DNA of 64,000 nt from Eutypa lata (GCA_022661535.1 JAKULF010000004.1:5704001-5768000); one strand, 5' to 3'. Positions 12,838 through 29,304 are shown, numbered from the stretch's first letter. Notes: a model not told the origin generated them from the sequence alone. Translations and numbers: made by a program.

Positions 12838-15800
12838 AAGAGTTGGTAGTACTACATGCTACGTATAGCCAGTACACACCTGAAACATACATACGTAGAT
12901 AATCGGATAAGTAATCCGGGGAATTCCTTTAACTAGTCGCACGCCACCTACGAAACGCGCCACCAATAAGAAACCTATGTCCGACCCTCTATTACCGGTC
13001 GGCTTGGCTCCGGATCCCGACGCCGTGTATAGGTATCGTTTGATAGAAATGACGATGGTCTTTTTGTGTGAACCTTGTCATAGATATCAACTCTCTCGTG
13101 ATTGAGAAACACTTTAACTATGTACGTAGGTAGTTAGACTAGTAGTTAGTAACTTGACTTCTTTGCAGCCTATTGAAAAGGTTACATGGCGTGGAATCTG
13201 ACGTAATGTGAAGGGACTCTCTCCAAGTCGGGCAAACCCCACCATGGAACAGCTGATATCAACACAAAGGCGATATAACCATGCCGATCGCAGCCGTAAC
13301 TATGTAGAAACGATGACTTGATTTTGATTGACTAATGCACAAGAGATCAACTTGAATCTCATTATAATACTATGAATTTTGTGACTGAAGTCTAATCTTG
13401 TAACAATAATGTATGTACTTGTTTTTGTTTATGTTTTATATATCTCGAACAGCTTGCGCTAGCAACAAGCAAGCGACCATATATATTAGCTGTAGTAATA
13501 ATGCATCAAGAATAAACGCATTTATTTTTCCTTTTCAACAATACATATAATAAACGTAGCTATTTATGTAGTCTAGATATCGTATTGTGTGGTCAATGTA
13601 ACAGCTCTATCTTCGTATATACGGATGTCTCACATTATTAATACACCATACACAAGTTAATGAACTTCATTAACGGGGATATATTCGGCCCTAAATGGAT
13701 TACCAACTAACTATGTAGCTCAACTAGAAGTAGCAACTAGTAAAGCAACTCTCATTATACAGCTACTCTAAAGAAGTCTCGAGCAATATGTGATTGAAAT
13801 AGGTATTTGTTGTATTAATATGTACTTATATATGTTATGTTAAGTCAGCCGAGGCCGAAACCGAAACGACATACACTCACCCGGGATTAAGATACTCTCG
13901 GCCCGAAGTGGAGCACCGATCTTGTGAACCCGAGCAGGAGGTATTACCAAGGTAGTTTTCACTGAGGTTAGAAGAGCCGGGTATCAAATTTTGTTGGTTT
14001 GTCTTGAATCGAGAATTTCGTGCAGAGCGGAGAAATACGATTCTCTGTCGACTCATATAGTGATGTACATACCCTTTAAGCGATACAATACGTCATCGAG
14101 CTGTTGCACATTCTGGTGACCATTCTACAAGAGTAACCGGAAGAATATCGAGATCTACGTAAATGGTTGCGGCTGTGACTCGATAGTAGAGAGTGGCTGT
14201 GCTCCGAGAGCTAAAGCGAGAAGCTTCATGAGTAATATAAGGTGTGTAGTTTCATTTTATTCTTTTATAATTGGCCCTCTAAAAATTTCCAGCTGAGCGT
14301 GACCTTAGCTATGGCGTCATTCCTCGACTATATGTACCGACAACCGGCCGTCACGAACACTAATGGAATAGTTAGCAGACCTTCGACAACCTTCGCCGAA
14401 GCACAGATCGGCGTTCTTTTTATTGCCGCGCTATAACTGCAGCGAGTTCTAATTGTGTGTCTGTAGTGCAGATTCTGTCTCATGGTCTGAAACATTCAAC
14501 GCATGGCAGTTATCTGTCAGTCAGTGTAAGGTACCGCAACTGGCAAAGCTTGTCTGGTGTCGTCAGGTGAGAGCGACTTTGTCAGAGAAGGAAATCCAAA
14601 CTGGTTGGCCTTGATAGAGTTTGCTAGCACTAGTGAAGGAGTCAAGCACTGGGGATTCAACCCAGCTAATGATTACGTTATAACTAACAGGTCACAATCC
14701 GGGGAAGAAAAAAATCATGCAGTTGTGATTGGTTAAGTACCTAAGGCATAAGCGCATTGAGGTTTGAGTAAAAAAAAAGTCGTTCCTTCTCACTCTTACT
14801 ACAGTATGCAGTATGTACAGGATTAGCGGCAGAAAGGGGAGGGCGTCTATAGCAACCAATAGCGCTGTCGTGATTTTCAGCCACGGTGGAGGCTCTAGGC
14901 ATTGCACATGCTAGGGGCCGACTCCGTATCCACCGACGCTGCGACCTGGGTGATTTTCACACCTTGCATCCGCGACCTACACTAACTACATACCTACATA
15001 CTACGTATGTACATGCATACCTACGTTATGCAGGACAAGGTAGGATGCTGTGTGCCCGCTGATGCTCATCTGTGCGTCCCAGGAGGGATCTTCCTTCTTT
15101 CCCTGCCAGCCTCATGACCGTTTGTTGTGAGACTCCGGCTTCCGTTCGGTTTACCAGATCCGAGTCCGCTTGCGACGCAGAAAAAAACATCAACAACCCT
15201 TGCTTGCCGAAGGATGGATGGCCCGCCGCCGACAACGGAGCCCTAATCTAACCAACTAAGAAGCTCGTCATCTGCCCCTTGAAGGGTAAGTAACCTGCCG
15301 CGAGGGACGGCAGGACTCGTCTAGGCCTTGTTCCTAGGAGGGGTGGGTGGTGGCAGCAGCCACAGATTCTCGATAACTTCCAATTGATAGGAAAAACCGT
15401 CCAACCAGGCACGAGATTAGTAACTGGACTCTCGAGGTGATGTTACAGCCAATGGAACACTCAAAAACACCCATTCGGATCGAATTTCAATAAATGCATC
15501 CCACTAAGTAGCACCAACGGTCTTTTGAATATGAGATGTGCTCTTCAAAGTCCTACTATACCCTTTTTTCTCTCTTCAACATGCCTATTGTTACCCAAAA
15601 ATTCTACCCCTTCATACCTACCCACAAGCAAATTATTTTACGACGGGCCCCACTGACGACGCTGCTGCGCCTGGGGGGACGGACGGGCAGACAGATGGGG
15701 CAACCGCAAGTGGAAACGAGACGACGGCATTGGCGGATGGTCCATCGGTGTGCATTTACTTGCAGCGAACCATGGCTTGTTCCGGCCTAGAGTCTGTGAG

Positions 15801-16388
15801 AGTGCAGATGACTGCGAGGTAGCCTTCTACATAGTGGAGCTCCTCCATCGCCCCCCGCCGTCCCCTCCAATTGTCTTACACACACATACGCAAGTTTTTT
15901 TCTTTATGGTCTGGAAGTTTTTTACAAGGAGGTAGGTTAGGTATGTTAAGTAAAGGTAATGGATGTATGTAATAGGTAAAGGTTCTTATTATTGTTGGTG
16001 TCGGCAAAGCTGCCGACAGTTTTTATTTTTCTTCTTCTTAAGATTTCCATTAAAAAAGTCGATCTCTTTGTCTGCCTTGTGAGTTGCCATTGGTTTAAAG
16101 TTGGTTGCCACCACCGGCCGAATTCTTATTCCTCTCTGTGTTCCTTTTTTATACACATTTAAGTATAACGGGCTGAACTGGACTTGACTTTTTAACTTTT
16201 ACTTATTTTAGAGGGACATTCTTGTTTGATTGTTTTCTCATTTTGCCGTTGCTTTCCCTTCCTTTTGGAATATACCGTTGCTAGGTTATTAGAACTGTGT
16301 TTTAGACTGGAGGAGTTTCCTACCTAGGTACTTATAGTTCTAAGAGGCCGAAGGCCAACCTACTACCTACCTACATATATCGCCCATT
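12838..16388. other. Intergenic, 3.5 kb, no supported gene
   Basis: No reading frame with family resemblance. AT-rich, with TACCTA-type strings. Short frames at 15536-15935 overlap one another in several frames and have no splice partners. A hairpin at 15999-16018 is listed separately. The last few hundred bases are the likely promoter of the MFS gene and include T/C-rich tracts. Confidence 0.4.
15999..16018 (+). other. Perfect 8-bp hairpin followed by a T-rich run
   Basis: TGTCGGCA, then AAGC, then TGCCGACA forms an 8-bp stem with a 4-nt loop, followed directly by GTTTTTATTTTT. It has the shape of a bacterial terminator, but the context is nuclear fungal DNA about 370 bp upstream of the MFS start codon. 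It may equally be an inverted-repeat protein site. Confidence 0.5.
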
Positions 16389-18898
16389 ATGAAGTCCCAC
16401 AAACCGAAGTTGCCAGTCCAGCAACTGGCCATTTTGGGTAAGTTGCAAACTGCAAAATTATTTCATATTAGTCTCGACGCGACAATATAATCTTCTGTTG
16501 GATACTAGGTGTCCAACCGGCGGCCATATATTGGTTATCATTCTGGAGCTGGAATCTGAAGAGGCCATGGATCCGATAGATCTGCAAGAGTTTATTATTT
16601 TTTTTGGTTCAAATATATGATTGGTTCAACTTCGCCGTGCCGTTCACTGTGCCCCGATGTCAAAAATTAACCCTACGGAGTTCCCATGCTTTGTGATCAA
16701 TCAATGGACTTGTTGCGTATCCTTGTTGCAACTAGATGGCTGGGCCTCATCTCACCAAAACAAAACTTGAAGCAGGCACCCGAGTGGAAGTCGACCAAGC
16801 AAGCACCTTATGATGATGGGAGATAAGACATACCGAAGCAGCATGGACATGGCAGGAACCAGGTACTTCCCCCTTCTTCCCGAAGTGGTGGCTAACATAC
16901 TCGTCTAGCCGTTGCGCGGTTCGCCGAGCCCCTGGCCTTCACGTCAGTATTCCCCTACCTCCCGGAGATGATTGCCAGTTTCGGTGTCGAGAAGAAAGAT
17001 ATCGCGAAATGGGCCGGCGCAACAAGCTCGGTCTTCTCGCTTGCGCAGAGCATTACCGCCGTGCCGTGGGGCAGGGCTTCGGATCGGTTTGGCCGGAAGC
17101 CGACTATTCTCGTTGGGCTTTTTTGCACCATGGTCTGCTTTTTGATATGGGGCGTCTCGACGAGCTTGCCCATGGCCATCGCCATCCGCGCGATACAGGG
17201 AGCAAGCAACGGAAATGGTACGTTGTCGCTTTGAACTTGTTACATTATTTTTTTTCTTTTGATACCAAAGTGGACTGAATTCACTAACGCGGCACCCATC
17301 CCATATCAGTTGGAATCATCAGGACGATGGTAGCCGAGATGGTCCCCGAGAGAGAGCTCCAGCCCCGGGCCTTCTCCATAATGCCGCTGGTGTGGTCCAT
17401 CGGCTCGATCTTCGGCCCGGCGTTCGGCGGCTTCTTCGCGAAGCCGGCGGAGCGGTTCCCGGCCTTGTTCGGCGGCAGCGCCTTCCTCCGCGCGTACCCC
17501 TTCGCTCTCCCAAATATCATGGGGTCTATCATCTTTATGGCTTCACTAACGACTGCGCTCCTGTTTCTCCACGAGTCGCTCTACACCAAGCGCCACGCCC
17601 GCGACTGGGGTCGCGTCCTCGGCGCCCGCCTCAGCGACGCCCTGATGATGAGGGGCGGCAACCGTAACCGTCACCATGGTCGCCAGCGCCGTTACTCGTT
17701 CCAGGACGACGAGGCCACGGCCCCGCTCCTCGCCACCCACCACCACCACCACCACATGCACGACTCGTCGTCGAAGGCGCAGTCTTCCGTTTCGACGATG
17801 GCGGTTTCTTCGTCTGCGGCGTCATCATCATCATCGGCATCCTCGACGGCTAGCACGCCCGTGACGACAGTCGACTCGTCTCGGCTCGAGAAGGCACCGG
17901 TAGCCCCGTCGATGCGGGCCGTGTTCACGCGCCAGTCGGTCATCAACCTGATCTCGTACACGTTCCTGGCGCTGCACTCCGTAGCCTACGACCAAGTCCT
18001 GCCCGTCTTCCTGAACTACCCGGAGCACCCGCAGGACGATGGCGGCGGCGCCCACCCGCCGCCCTCCTCCCACCTCCCGGCCTTCCTCTTCTTCAGCCGC
18101 GGCTTCGGCCTCGACTCCGGCAGCATCGGCACCATCTTCACCCTGTACGGCGTGGTGTGCGGGCTGATCCAGTTCCTGGTGTTCCCGATGCTCTGCGCGC
18201 GCTTCGGCGTGCTCCGCTGCTTCCGGGGCTGCGCCCTCGCCTTCCCCCTCGTCTACATCCTGACGCCGTACACGGCGCTGGTGCCGGGCGAGCGCGCCCG
18301 CTACGCCGCCCTCGTCGCCGTCATGTGCGTCAAGGCCTTCGCCGTCATCGTCGGGTTCCCCTGCACGACCATCCTGCTGACCAACAGCGCCGCGAGCCTG
18401 ACCGTCCTCGGCACCCTCAACGGCTTCGCGACCACGTTCAGCGCGCTGGGGCGCGCCCTCGGCCCCGCCGTCGCCGGCGCCGCCTTCTCGTTCGGCGTCC
18501 GCCGGAGCTTCATCGCCCTGCCCTGGTGGCTGCTCGCTGCTATCGCGGCGCTGGGCGCTGTGCCGGTTTGGTGGATTGAGGAGGGCGAGGGGCCGAGTAA
18601 GGGGAGGCGCGGCGTCGATGATAGTGATGATGAGGAGGAGGACGATGAGGAGACTGAGGTTGACGACGATGATGACGATGATGAGGATCAGGAGTCGCTT
18701 ATCCTCCTTGATCCCACACCGACCACCGCTATCATCGCGGGCGATGCGCCTGATGCTATCGGCGTCGCGGAGGACGTGATCGTAGCTGACTTGGTAGCGT
18801 CGCCGGACGATGTCCCGCTTGTGGGGAGCCCTTCGACGAGGAGTAGCGGCAGCACTAGGTCTAGACATGGAGGTTATGGGGCTGTGGCTTCAAGGTAA
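16389..18898 (+). CDS. MFS transporter, fungal drug/metal-efflux-like, His-rich loop and acidic tail
   Basis: Three exons: 16389-16437, 16909-17217 and 17310-18898 (648 aa). The introns are 471 bp, unusually long here, and 92 bp; both are phase 1. Splicing restores the start of helix 1 (LPVQQLAILAVARFAEPLAF). Motif A, GRASDRFGRKP, lies between helices 2 and 3, and GNVGIIRTMVAEM crosses the second junction. The long central loop carries a six-His run plus HMHD and Ser/Ala-rich tracts. The C-terminal cytosolic tail is Asp/Glu-rich (18610-18690). This is the layout of the Ycr023c/Zif-like MFS group. The substrate is unknown. The His cluster suggests metal binding, but the tract may simply be low-complexity sequence. 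The large exon is very GC-rich, which creates long antisense frames that I ignore. Confidence 0.88.
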
Positions 18899-19669
18899 TA
18901 TGTAATGTTGTTTGTTGGTTTTGGGGGCGAAATGGATGAATGAATGGATGGACCTAATGTCGGTCATTTTGGATACGATGGATGGTAATGAGTGCCACGA
19001 ACGAATAGGGGGGACCTGGTTGAAGAAGAGAAAACGAGATATCATGCATGACGTGGCCATATATTCATCATCATTGCAGGCGTTGTTGGGCATCATAAAA
19101 AATGGTTGCTTTTTTTTAAGGGCATATCCGTTTCGGTTGTTATATACGTCGTAGTAGACAGCTCACACACGGAATATACGGGGTTTCTGTTTTTGGACAT
19201 ATAGCAAATAATTATCTTGGTGGTTTAGCATTAAGTAGCATGCAGATTGGATACCGCGAACACGAAAGAATATGCAACCGCTATTAATCCTTAGGAAAAA
19301 AAATGCTGTTGTTTTGTATATTTATGCTTGTGGTATTCATTCATGCAGTTATTCATCTGTGCGTAAGAAAAACGCAATGCTTCGTTATATACACCCACCC
19401 CGCCCGACCAACCGACCGACCAGAACACCCCCTCGTCGTGATCCGGCATGACCTCCCCCACCCTCCTGAACTCCTTAAAATGACAAGACCCCAAATAATT
19501 ATCAGCCAGGGCAAATTTTCCTATGGTATCACTTTTTTCGTTTTGTTTTGGTAGTCTCTGAACTATATAACCACCTAGTCAACCTAGCCGTCGTTATACT
19601 TGTCCAGCGAACCAAGCGCCTAAATTTTTTGCATGCTTGCTTGCTTCTCTCTTAGACTTAACGGGCTAT
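18899..19669. other. Intergenic between convergent genes
   Basis: 3' flanks of the MFS gene (plus) and the IMP dehydrogenase gene (minus). Nothing else is recognised. ATGGATGAATGAATGGATGG-type repeats near 18930 are simple sequence. Confidence 0.5.
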
Positions 19670-22693
<3,024 letters not shown>

Positions 22694-25600
22694 ATGTCAT
22701 ACCGCCCACATCCATTGCGTCAGTCATATACTGTTGACTACGCCTCCATAAATCGACAACCGTCAACTACTTCATCCGCCTCCTCGGGATATTCCTACAA
22801 TTCGAACGGCTCTGATGCAAATGATAGTACTCACTCGTCAATAACCTCGAATGAATCAGGTGCCCTAGCTTTCCGACACAAACGTGGAATGAGCGAGACT
22901 GCATTGCGACATCACTCAACACCTCGACCTACCAAAAACGATGAGCCCAAAGCGCCTCCAGAAAGCATGTACAGTTTGGCTAGACAGTCGTTGAGGCCTC
23001 TGCCACCAGCTCCAGCCTCCAGTTCGCCACCACCACCCCCCACGAAGACATCACCACGAACCTCCCCTCGCTATGATACCCGCCAAGAGCGTGGGAAAAG
23101 CTTCGATATGGGTAGGCTTTCCTCATATGACGGGAGCACCTCACCTACCCCTAAAGGTCGACCTCTGCCGCCACCCCCTCCAGATCTCCAGCCACCGTCT
23201 CCGTCTCCTCCCCGCCATCGACATGAACGAGGACAAAGTATGGATCTCACTGGCTCCCCCGAGCGACGGCAGCGACCTCTACCTAGTCCTTTGGCAAAAT
23301 CGACCAATGCACGTCCTACTTCCATGGTTCTTACCCGGTCTGACTCGATGCTACCGAGCCCAGCAGGCCACTTAGCAACCTCGCCTAGCGCTATGGTACC
23401 ACATTCATCTTTCGTCGCCCCCGATTTGCAGGAGTTGGGTCGTTCTTCCACAAACCAACTGCGCACCCTCTCCGCGCTAGCCCAGAGCGCATCGGCAGAC
23501 GAATTCGCTATCTCGTCTCCCGCGCAAGAAGTGGTTGGCCTGCGTGGACGGCGCAGGCTACAGAGAGTGGGCAATCCGAACAACGCGAAAAGGAGCGATC
23601 GTTATGGCTTTGAAGGGAGGAATTGGATGGATAAGCAACGTCAGTTCCTACAGGCTTATGAGTATCTTTGCCACATTGGCGAAGCGAAGGAGTGGATCGA
23701 AGATGTTATTCACGAACATCTTCCACCTATCGTGGAATTAGAGGAAGCTCTGAGAGACGGCGTTACGCTTGCCGAAGTTGTCGAAGCCCTCAACCCCAAC
23801 CGGCGATACCGAATCTTCCGGCACCAACGGCTCCAAGCTCGGCATTGGGACAATGTTGCGATGTTCTTCCGATTCTTGGACGAGGTCGAGCTTCCTGATT
23901 TGTTCCGATTCGAGCTGATTGATCTCTACGAGAAGAAAAATATACCCAAGGTCATTTATTGCATTCATGCGCTAAGTTGGCTACTGTTCAGGAAAGGGAT
24001 TGTCGATTTTAGGATAGGCAACCTGGTTGGACAACTCGAATTCGAACACCATGAACTGGAAGCTATGCAAAAGGGCCTTGATAAGCTTGGCGTCAGTATG
24101 CCTAGTTTTGGAAACATGGGAGCCGACTTTGGAGTAGAACCTCCTACCCCTGAACCGGAAGAGACCGAGGAGGAGCGCATCGACCGAGAATTATCGGAGA
24201 ACGAGGCCATGATTCTTGATCTACAAACCCAAATACGAGGAGCCATGCTCCGAATGCGATTGGCCGACATCATGCAACATCTATGGGACGGAGAAAGGTT
24301 CATCGTCGAGCTCCAATCCAGGATACGAGGTGATTGGAGCCGCCAGATCATAGATTACCGGCTACAAATGCGGAAGTTTGCAATTGATCTCCAAAGCTCC
24401 GCCCGTGGGTTCCTTGCCCGAAAGCGCATGGCGCGTAGAGAGCAGTTCTGGAAGAGTAATGAGAAAGATGTCATTAAGTTGCAAAGCTTAATACGAGCTA
24501 CGAAAGTCCGTGACGAGGTACGGGAGACCAGATCGGAACTGCGACAAGTGGACGGGCCCATACGACATATCCAGGCAGCATTCAGAGGCTATTTGGCACG
24601 AAAGGAGGTTGTCAGCCAGCAGAAAGAAACGAGTCGTATGACCAAGCCTACTATTGGTCTTCAGTCCGCAATTCGAGGCTATCTGGCACGCAAGGAAGTT
24701 ACTAGTCAGCGGAAAGAGACGAGTCGTATGACCAAACCTATAATCGGCCTTCAGTCCGCCATCCGGGGAATGCTCACAAGAGGGAAAATAGAGCATGACA
24801 TTGTTCTTCTCCAAGAGGAAACTCCCGCTATCACCGGCTTGCAGGCTGCCGTAAGGGCGATGTTGACTAGAAACCATGTCCTCCAGCAGCAAGAAGCACT
24901 ACATGCATTTTGTCCCCAGTGGCAAGCGATCCAAGCCCTCGGCCGTGGAAAGCTGTTCCGACAACAGCTCCAGGCGACAAAAGCCGAACTTGCACAACAC
25001 AGCCCAGAACTAGGCGCCTTGCAAGCTCATATCCGCGCGGCAGCAGTTCGTCGCGAAATCGCGGACAAGTTAGACGCTCTGAATAGCCACGAAGATTCTA
25101 TTTTGGACCTTCAATCATTCGCTCGGGGAATGCTAGAACGCTTACGGATAGCAACTGATCTAGATGCTCTCGAATCCCAAGAAGAACAAACCACGAGTCT
25201 TCAGGCAAGCATCCGTGGTTACCTGTCTAGGAAGCAGCATTCTGCACTGCTCGACGAGCTGGCTTCTCATGAAGATGAGGTTATCTCGTTACAAGCCTTT
25301 GTGAGAGCCATGCTCCTACGCGGCAACGTCGGCGAGCTCTTAGGCGAGCTCGACGAACATGAAGAAGCCATCGTCGAACTGCAATCCTGGGCTAGAGGTT
25401 TCATGGTCCGAATTAAATTTGCTGAAAAGAAGAAGCATTACGACGAGAACATGCAGAAAGTCGTCAAGATTCAAAGCTTCGTCCGTGCCAAGCTTCAAGG
25501 TGAAGCATATAGGAGTCTTACGACGGGTAAAAACCCCCCCGTCGGTGCCGTCAAGAACTTCGTACACCTTCTCAACGATAGCGACTTTGATTTCAACGAA

Positions 25601-28038
25601 GAGATCGAGTTTGAACGCATGCGGAAGACAGTCGTCCAGCAGGTTCGGCAGAATGAGATGCTTGAGCAGTACATTGACCAACTCGATATCAAGATTGCTC
25701 TGCTAGTGAAGAACAAAATTACGCTTGACGAGGTCGTCAGACACCAGAGTAACTTCGGTGGTCATGCCAGCAACCTACTCGCAAGTGCATCCATCTCTTC
25801 TGCCAATCACTTTGACTTGAAGGCCCTCAACAAGAGTTCAAGGAAGAAGCTGGAGTCTTATCAACAATTGTTCTTCAACCTCCAAACACAACCAGCATAC
25901 CTCGCCCGGCTCTTCCGACGCATCCGAGAACAAGGCACGGCAGAGAAAGAATGCAAAAGAGTTGAGCATCTGATGATGGGTCTTTTCGGCTACGCACAGA
26001 AGCGAAGAGAGGAATATTATTTATTGAAGCTCATTTCCAGGTCGATGTGGGAAGACGTCCAGACTTGCCAGGCAATTCAAGATTACCTCCGTGGCAACTT
26101 CTTTTGGGCGAAGCTGCTTGCTAACTACACCCGGTCTCCCCGGGATCGGAAGTATCTGCGAGAGCTTCTGGGTCCCTTGATCAGAGACAATGTTATCGAA
26201 GACCCAGCCCTGGATCTAGAGAGTGACCCCATGCAGATTTACCGGTCTGCTATCAACAACGAGGAGCTCCGCACTGGCCGGCCAAGTCAGAGGCCGTTGG
26301 ACATCCCCCGAGACCTCGCCATCAAGGATCCGGAAACCCGCGAGCTCTTCATTGACCACCTGCGGGATCTGAGAGAAATTTGCGAACAATTCTTCATCGC
26401 TCTAGAAGACCTGCTCCCTAGGATGCCTTATGGTCTGAGATTCATCTGTCAACAGACCTTTGAGGCATTATGTCAACGATTCCCACGAGAACCACAACAT
26501 CATATTCTCCAACTCGTTGGGAACTGGGTCTGGCGCTTCTATCTACAGCCAGCCTTGATCAACCCTGAACAAGTTGGCGTGATCGAAAGGACGTTAAGCC
26601 CGCTACAGAAGCGCAACTTAAGCGAGGTAGCCAAAGTATTGGGCCAGATTGCATCAGGCCGGCCATTTGGAGGGGAGAATATATACTTACAGCCCCTCAA
26701 CGCATTCATTATGGAATCTGTTGAGCGCCTCTCCGTAATCACAGATAACCTCATCTCAGTCGCCGATGCTGAGAGCACCTTTGACATTGACGAGTTCAAC
26801 GACCTCTATGCCAAGAACAAGCCAACGCTCTACATCAAGATGACAGACATCTTTGCCATTCATACCCTTATCGCACAAGAACTTGCAGCTATATGCCCCG
26901 GCCGCGACGATTTACTGGGAGAGATTATGCAGGATCTAGGAAGTGCTAAGAACAACGAGAATGAAATGGTCGCGGCCGGCTCCTCGGATATCCAGATGTT
27001 CCTTACTCCGAAACTGCACGATGTTAATGACCCCGAAGCAGAAGTCAAGGCGCTCTTTATGGAAACCAAACGTTGCATCCTGTATATTATTCGTGTACAG
27101 ACCGGTACCAACCTTCTGGAAATCCTGGTTCGCCCCCCTTCTCTCGAGGACGAACAGAAGTGGCAAACCTTACTCCGAGAGGATTTCGGGTCCCAAAGCA
27201 GAACCAAGGGTGCCTATTCCGATGTCCATATGATCGACATCACTCGCATATCGTACTACGACATGAAGCGCAACGCCCTCGAGAACGTCATGCGTCTCGA
27301 ACAAATGGGCCGCATTTCCAAGCACAACTTTTACCAAGACATCCTCAACGCCATCGCCGTCGACATCCGCACCAAGAGCCGCCGCAGAATCCAGCGCCAG
27401 CGAGAACTAGAGGGCGTCCGCTTGACCCTAGGCAACCTTCACGAGAAAGCCAAATACCTCGAACAGCAGCGGAAGAGTTACGATGACTACATCGAGCAGG
27501 CCATGATAACCCTGCAAAATAAGAAAGGGTACGTAACCTATTCCTTAGCCATCCCATCCACCCCTCCCCCCCCCTAGAAATTTTGCATGTGATTTTTCAT
27601 CCTATCCTTCTCAATTAGAAAGCTAACAACCTCTTCCCTCAAAACAGAAAGAAGCGCTTCCTCCTCCCCTTCACGAAGCAATACAACCACCAGCGGGAGC
27701 TGGAGCGGTCCGGCCGGGTGCCCAAGTTCGGGTCGTTCAAGTACAGCGCGCGGGCGCTCGCGGAGAAGGGCGTGGTGGTGGCCTGGCAGGGCGTCCCCGA
27801 CCGCGACTGGGGCAACATCAACCTGACCATCTCGTGCGACGAGGTCGGTGTCTTCCAGCTCGAGGGCAGCCGGGGCCACATCCAGATGCCGGGCGCCAGC
27901 GCCCTCGTCCCCATCGAGGACCTCCTCCAGGCCCAGTTCGAGGCACACCAGTTCATCTCCCTCTTCGAGGGCGGGCTGCGCCTCAACGTCAACCTGCTGC
28001 TACACTTGCTGTACAAGAAGTTCTACCGTACTCAGTAG
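22694..28038 (+). CDS. IQGAP-type Ras-GAP-like cytokinesis scaffold (Iqg1/Rng2-like)
   Basis: Two exons, 22694-27528 and 27648-28038 (1741 aa), with a 119-bp phase-2 intron. Domains in order: a Ser/Pro-rich disordered N-terminus (1-300); a calponin-homology actin-binding domain at about 310-440 (RNWMDKQRQF...); about 15 IQ motifs at about 500-935, each of the form LQxxxRGxxxR, which bind calmodulin or myosin light chains; a RasGAP-related domain at about 1100-1340 (WRFYLQPALINP); and the RasGAP C-terminal domain completed by exon 2. Fungal IQGAPs organise the contractile actin ring and septation. In this family the GAP domain binds Rho/Cdc42-type GTPases without stimulating hydrolysis. The array contains a recent 90-bp duplication, listed separately. 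The size is typical of filamentous fungi. Confidence 0.95.
24578..24757 (+). repeat. Tandem 90-bp duplication of an IQ repeat
   Basis: Units 24578-24667 and 24668-24757 are in frame. Both encode R-G-Y-L-A-R-K-E-V, then S-Q-x-K-E-T-S-R-M-T-K-P, then I-G-L-Q-S, with few differences. The other IQ repeats in the array are far more diverged, so this pair arose late. Confidence 0.9.
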
Positions 28039-29304
28039 TTGGGCGCTGGCTGGTTGGTGGTTTTTATGTTCTTTTTTTCCATCTAAATTTTTTTCCGCTT
28101 CGGAGTATTTATTCTCTTCTTCTACCTACCTTTCTTGTTCGAGATAGGGTGGAAGTGCTGGCAGGCGGGGTGAGGGAGGTGAAGGAGTGTGTGTTTATTT
28201 ATTGGTTAGGTGAGGTGATGACGGGACGGGACGGGACGAGGATGAAGCAATGCACGATCGGTTTACACGACAGGGCAGGACGGGATATTCAGAGTATCGG
28301 ACGGCGAAGGAGGGGAGAGGAAGAGGAAGAGCGAGCAAGCCTTCCATCCCGACCCGGCTAGATGAAAGTGGACGAGCGACAGAACGAACGGACTAACTGA
28401 CTGACCGACGACTACACGAAAAAACTGCCTACTTACTTACTTGCATCTCGTGTTTGTTTTTTACGCCCTGGTTATGGATTGGACGAATTGGACTTATTAT
28501 GGCTTTTGATGGAGTGATGGAAATGGATGGATGGATGGAATGGAATACATATGTGCATGCATTGAAGAAGAAAAAACCGAAAACCTTGTCATGTTTATTC
28601 TTGAGTTGAGGGGCGACGCTCGGTAGCAACGGTGTTTTTTGCCTTTGTTCCTGGCTGGTTGGGTTACTGTTTTTCTTGCCTGTTACTGTTACTTAACCTC
28701 TGGTACCTAAGTGTTTATAGGCTGTATGTATGTATGTGTGCCTACCTAACGGTCCTGACCTACCTACCTACCTACCTATTCCCCCATGCAGCCTTTTATA
28801 TATCGGGGTATAGTGGTGAATGGTCGTTACCGTGGTACTACTGTTGGCGGTGGTGGCGGCGATGGCGGATGTGGGAATAGCAGTACTGCCAAAGTTGGTG
28901 ATGCAAAGTAGAGCTGATGGATGGGTGGTGTTTTATACATGACGAGAACGTTGGCATCGACTGGATTCAGGGAGGATGCAGTTGATAACAAAATAAATAC
29001 GAGCTTCGATATTAAAACCATATTGACTGGCTGGTTGCTGCAAAATCATGTAATAGAAGAAGTAATTAAATGAAAATGATCACTTGTGGCGACTTCCCTA
29101 CCGTTATTACTATTAGGAAGTGTTCAAGTTATAGTCGTCTATAAATAGGGGCTTAGAACTCTGTATATCGGACCATTAGAGTAGTTACTTACTTACACAT
29201 GGGATTGGAGACGACATAAAAGTATTCAGCAAAGGGGAATTACAAATATAGGGAATATAGAAGAGCAGAAGACAAAAAGTGAGAAAACGATAAGAGAATC
29301 TCTA
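28039..29304. other. Intergenic, no supported gene
   Basis: 3' flank of the IQGAP gene. Contains GGGAC-type simple repeats at about 28218-28240, (GGAT)n at about 28525-28540 and (TACC)n at about 28758-28778. No RNA gene or coding signal other than the tRNA that begins at its right edge. Confidence 0.45.

Noticed and set aside
14655..14680. Hairpin with a 7-nt loop resembling a tRNA T arm
   Set aside because: The loop on the minus strand is TTGAATC, lacking the invariant C, and no other tRNA arm is nearby.
17831..18868. 345-codon open frame antisense to the MFS gene
   Set aside because: An artefact of GC-rich codon use in the sense gene. Composition is low-complexity and no domain is visible.
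28758..28778. TACC repeats considered as telomere-like sequence
   Set aside because: Fungal telomeres are TTAGGG/CCCTAA. These are ordinary microsatellites, seen also at several other places in the window.
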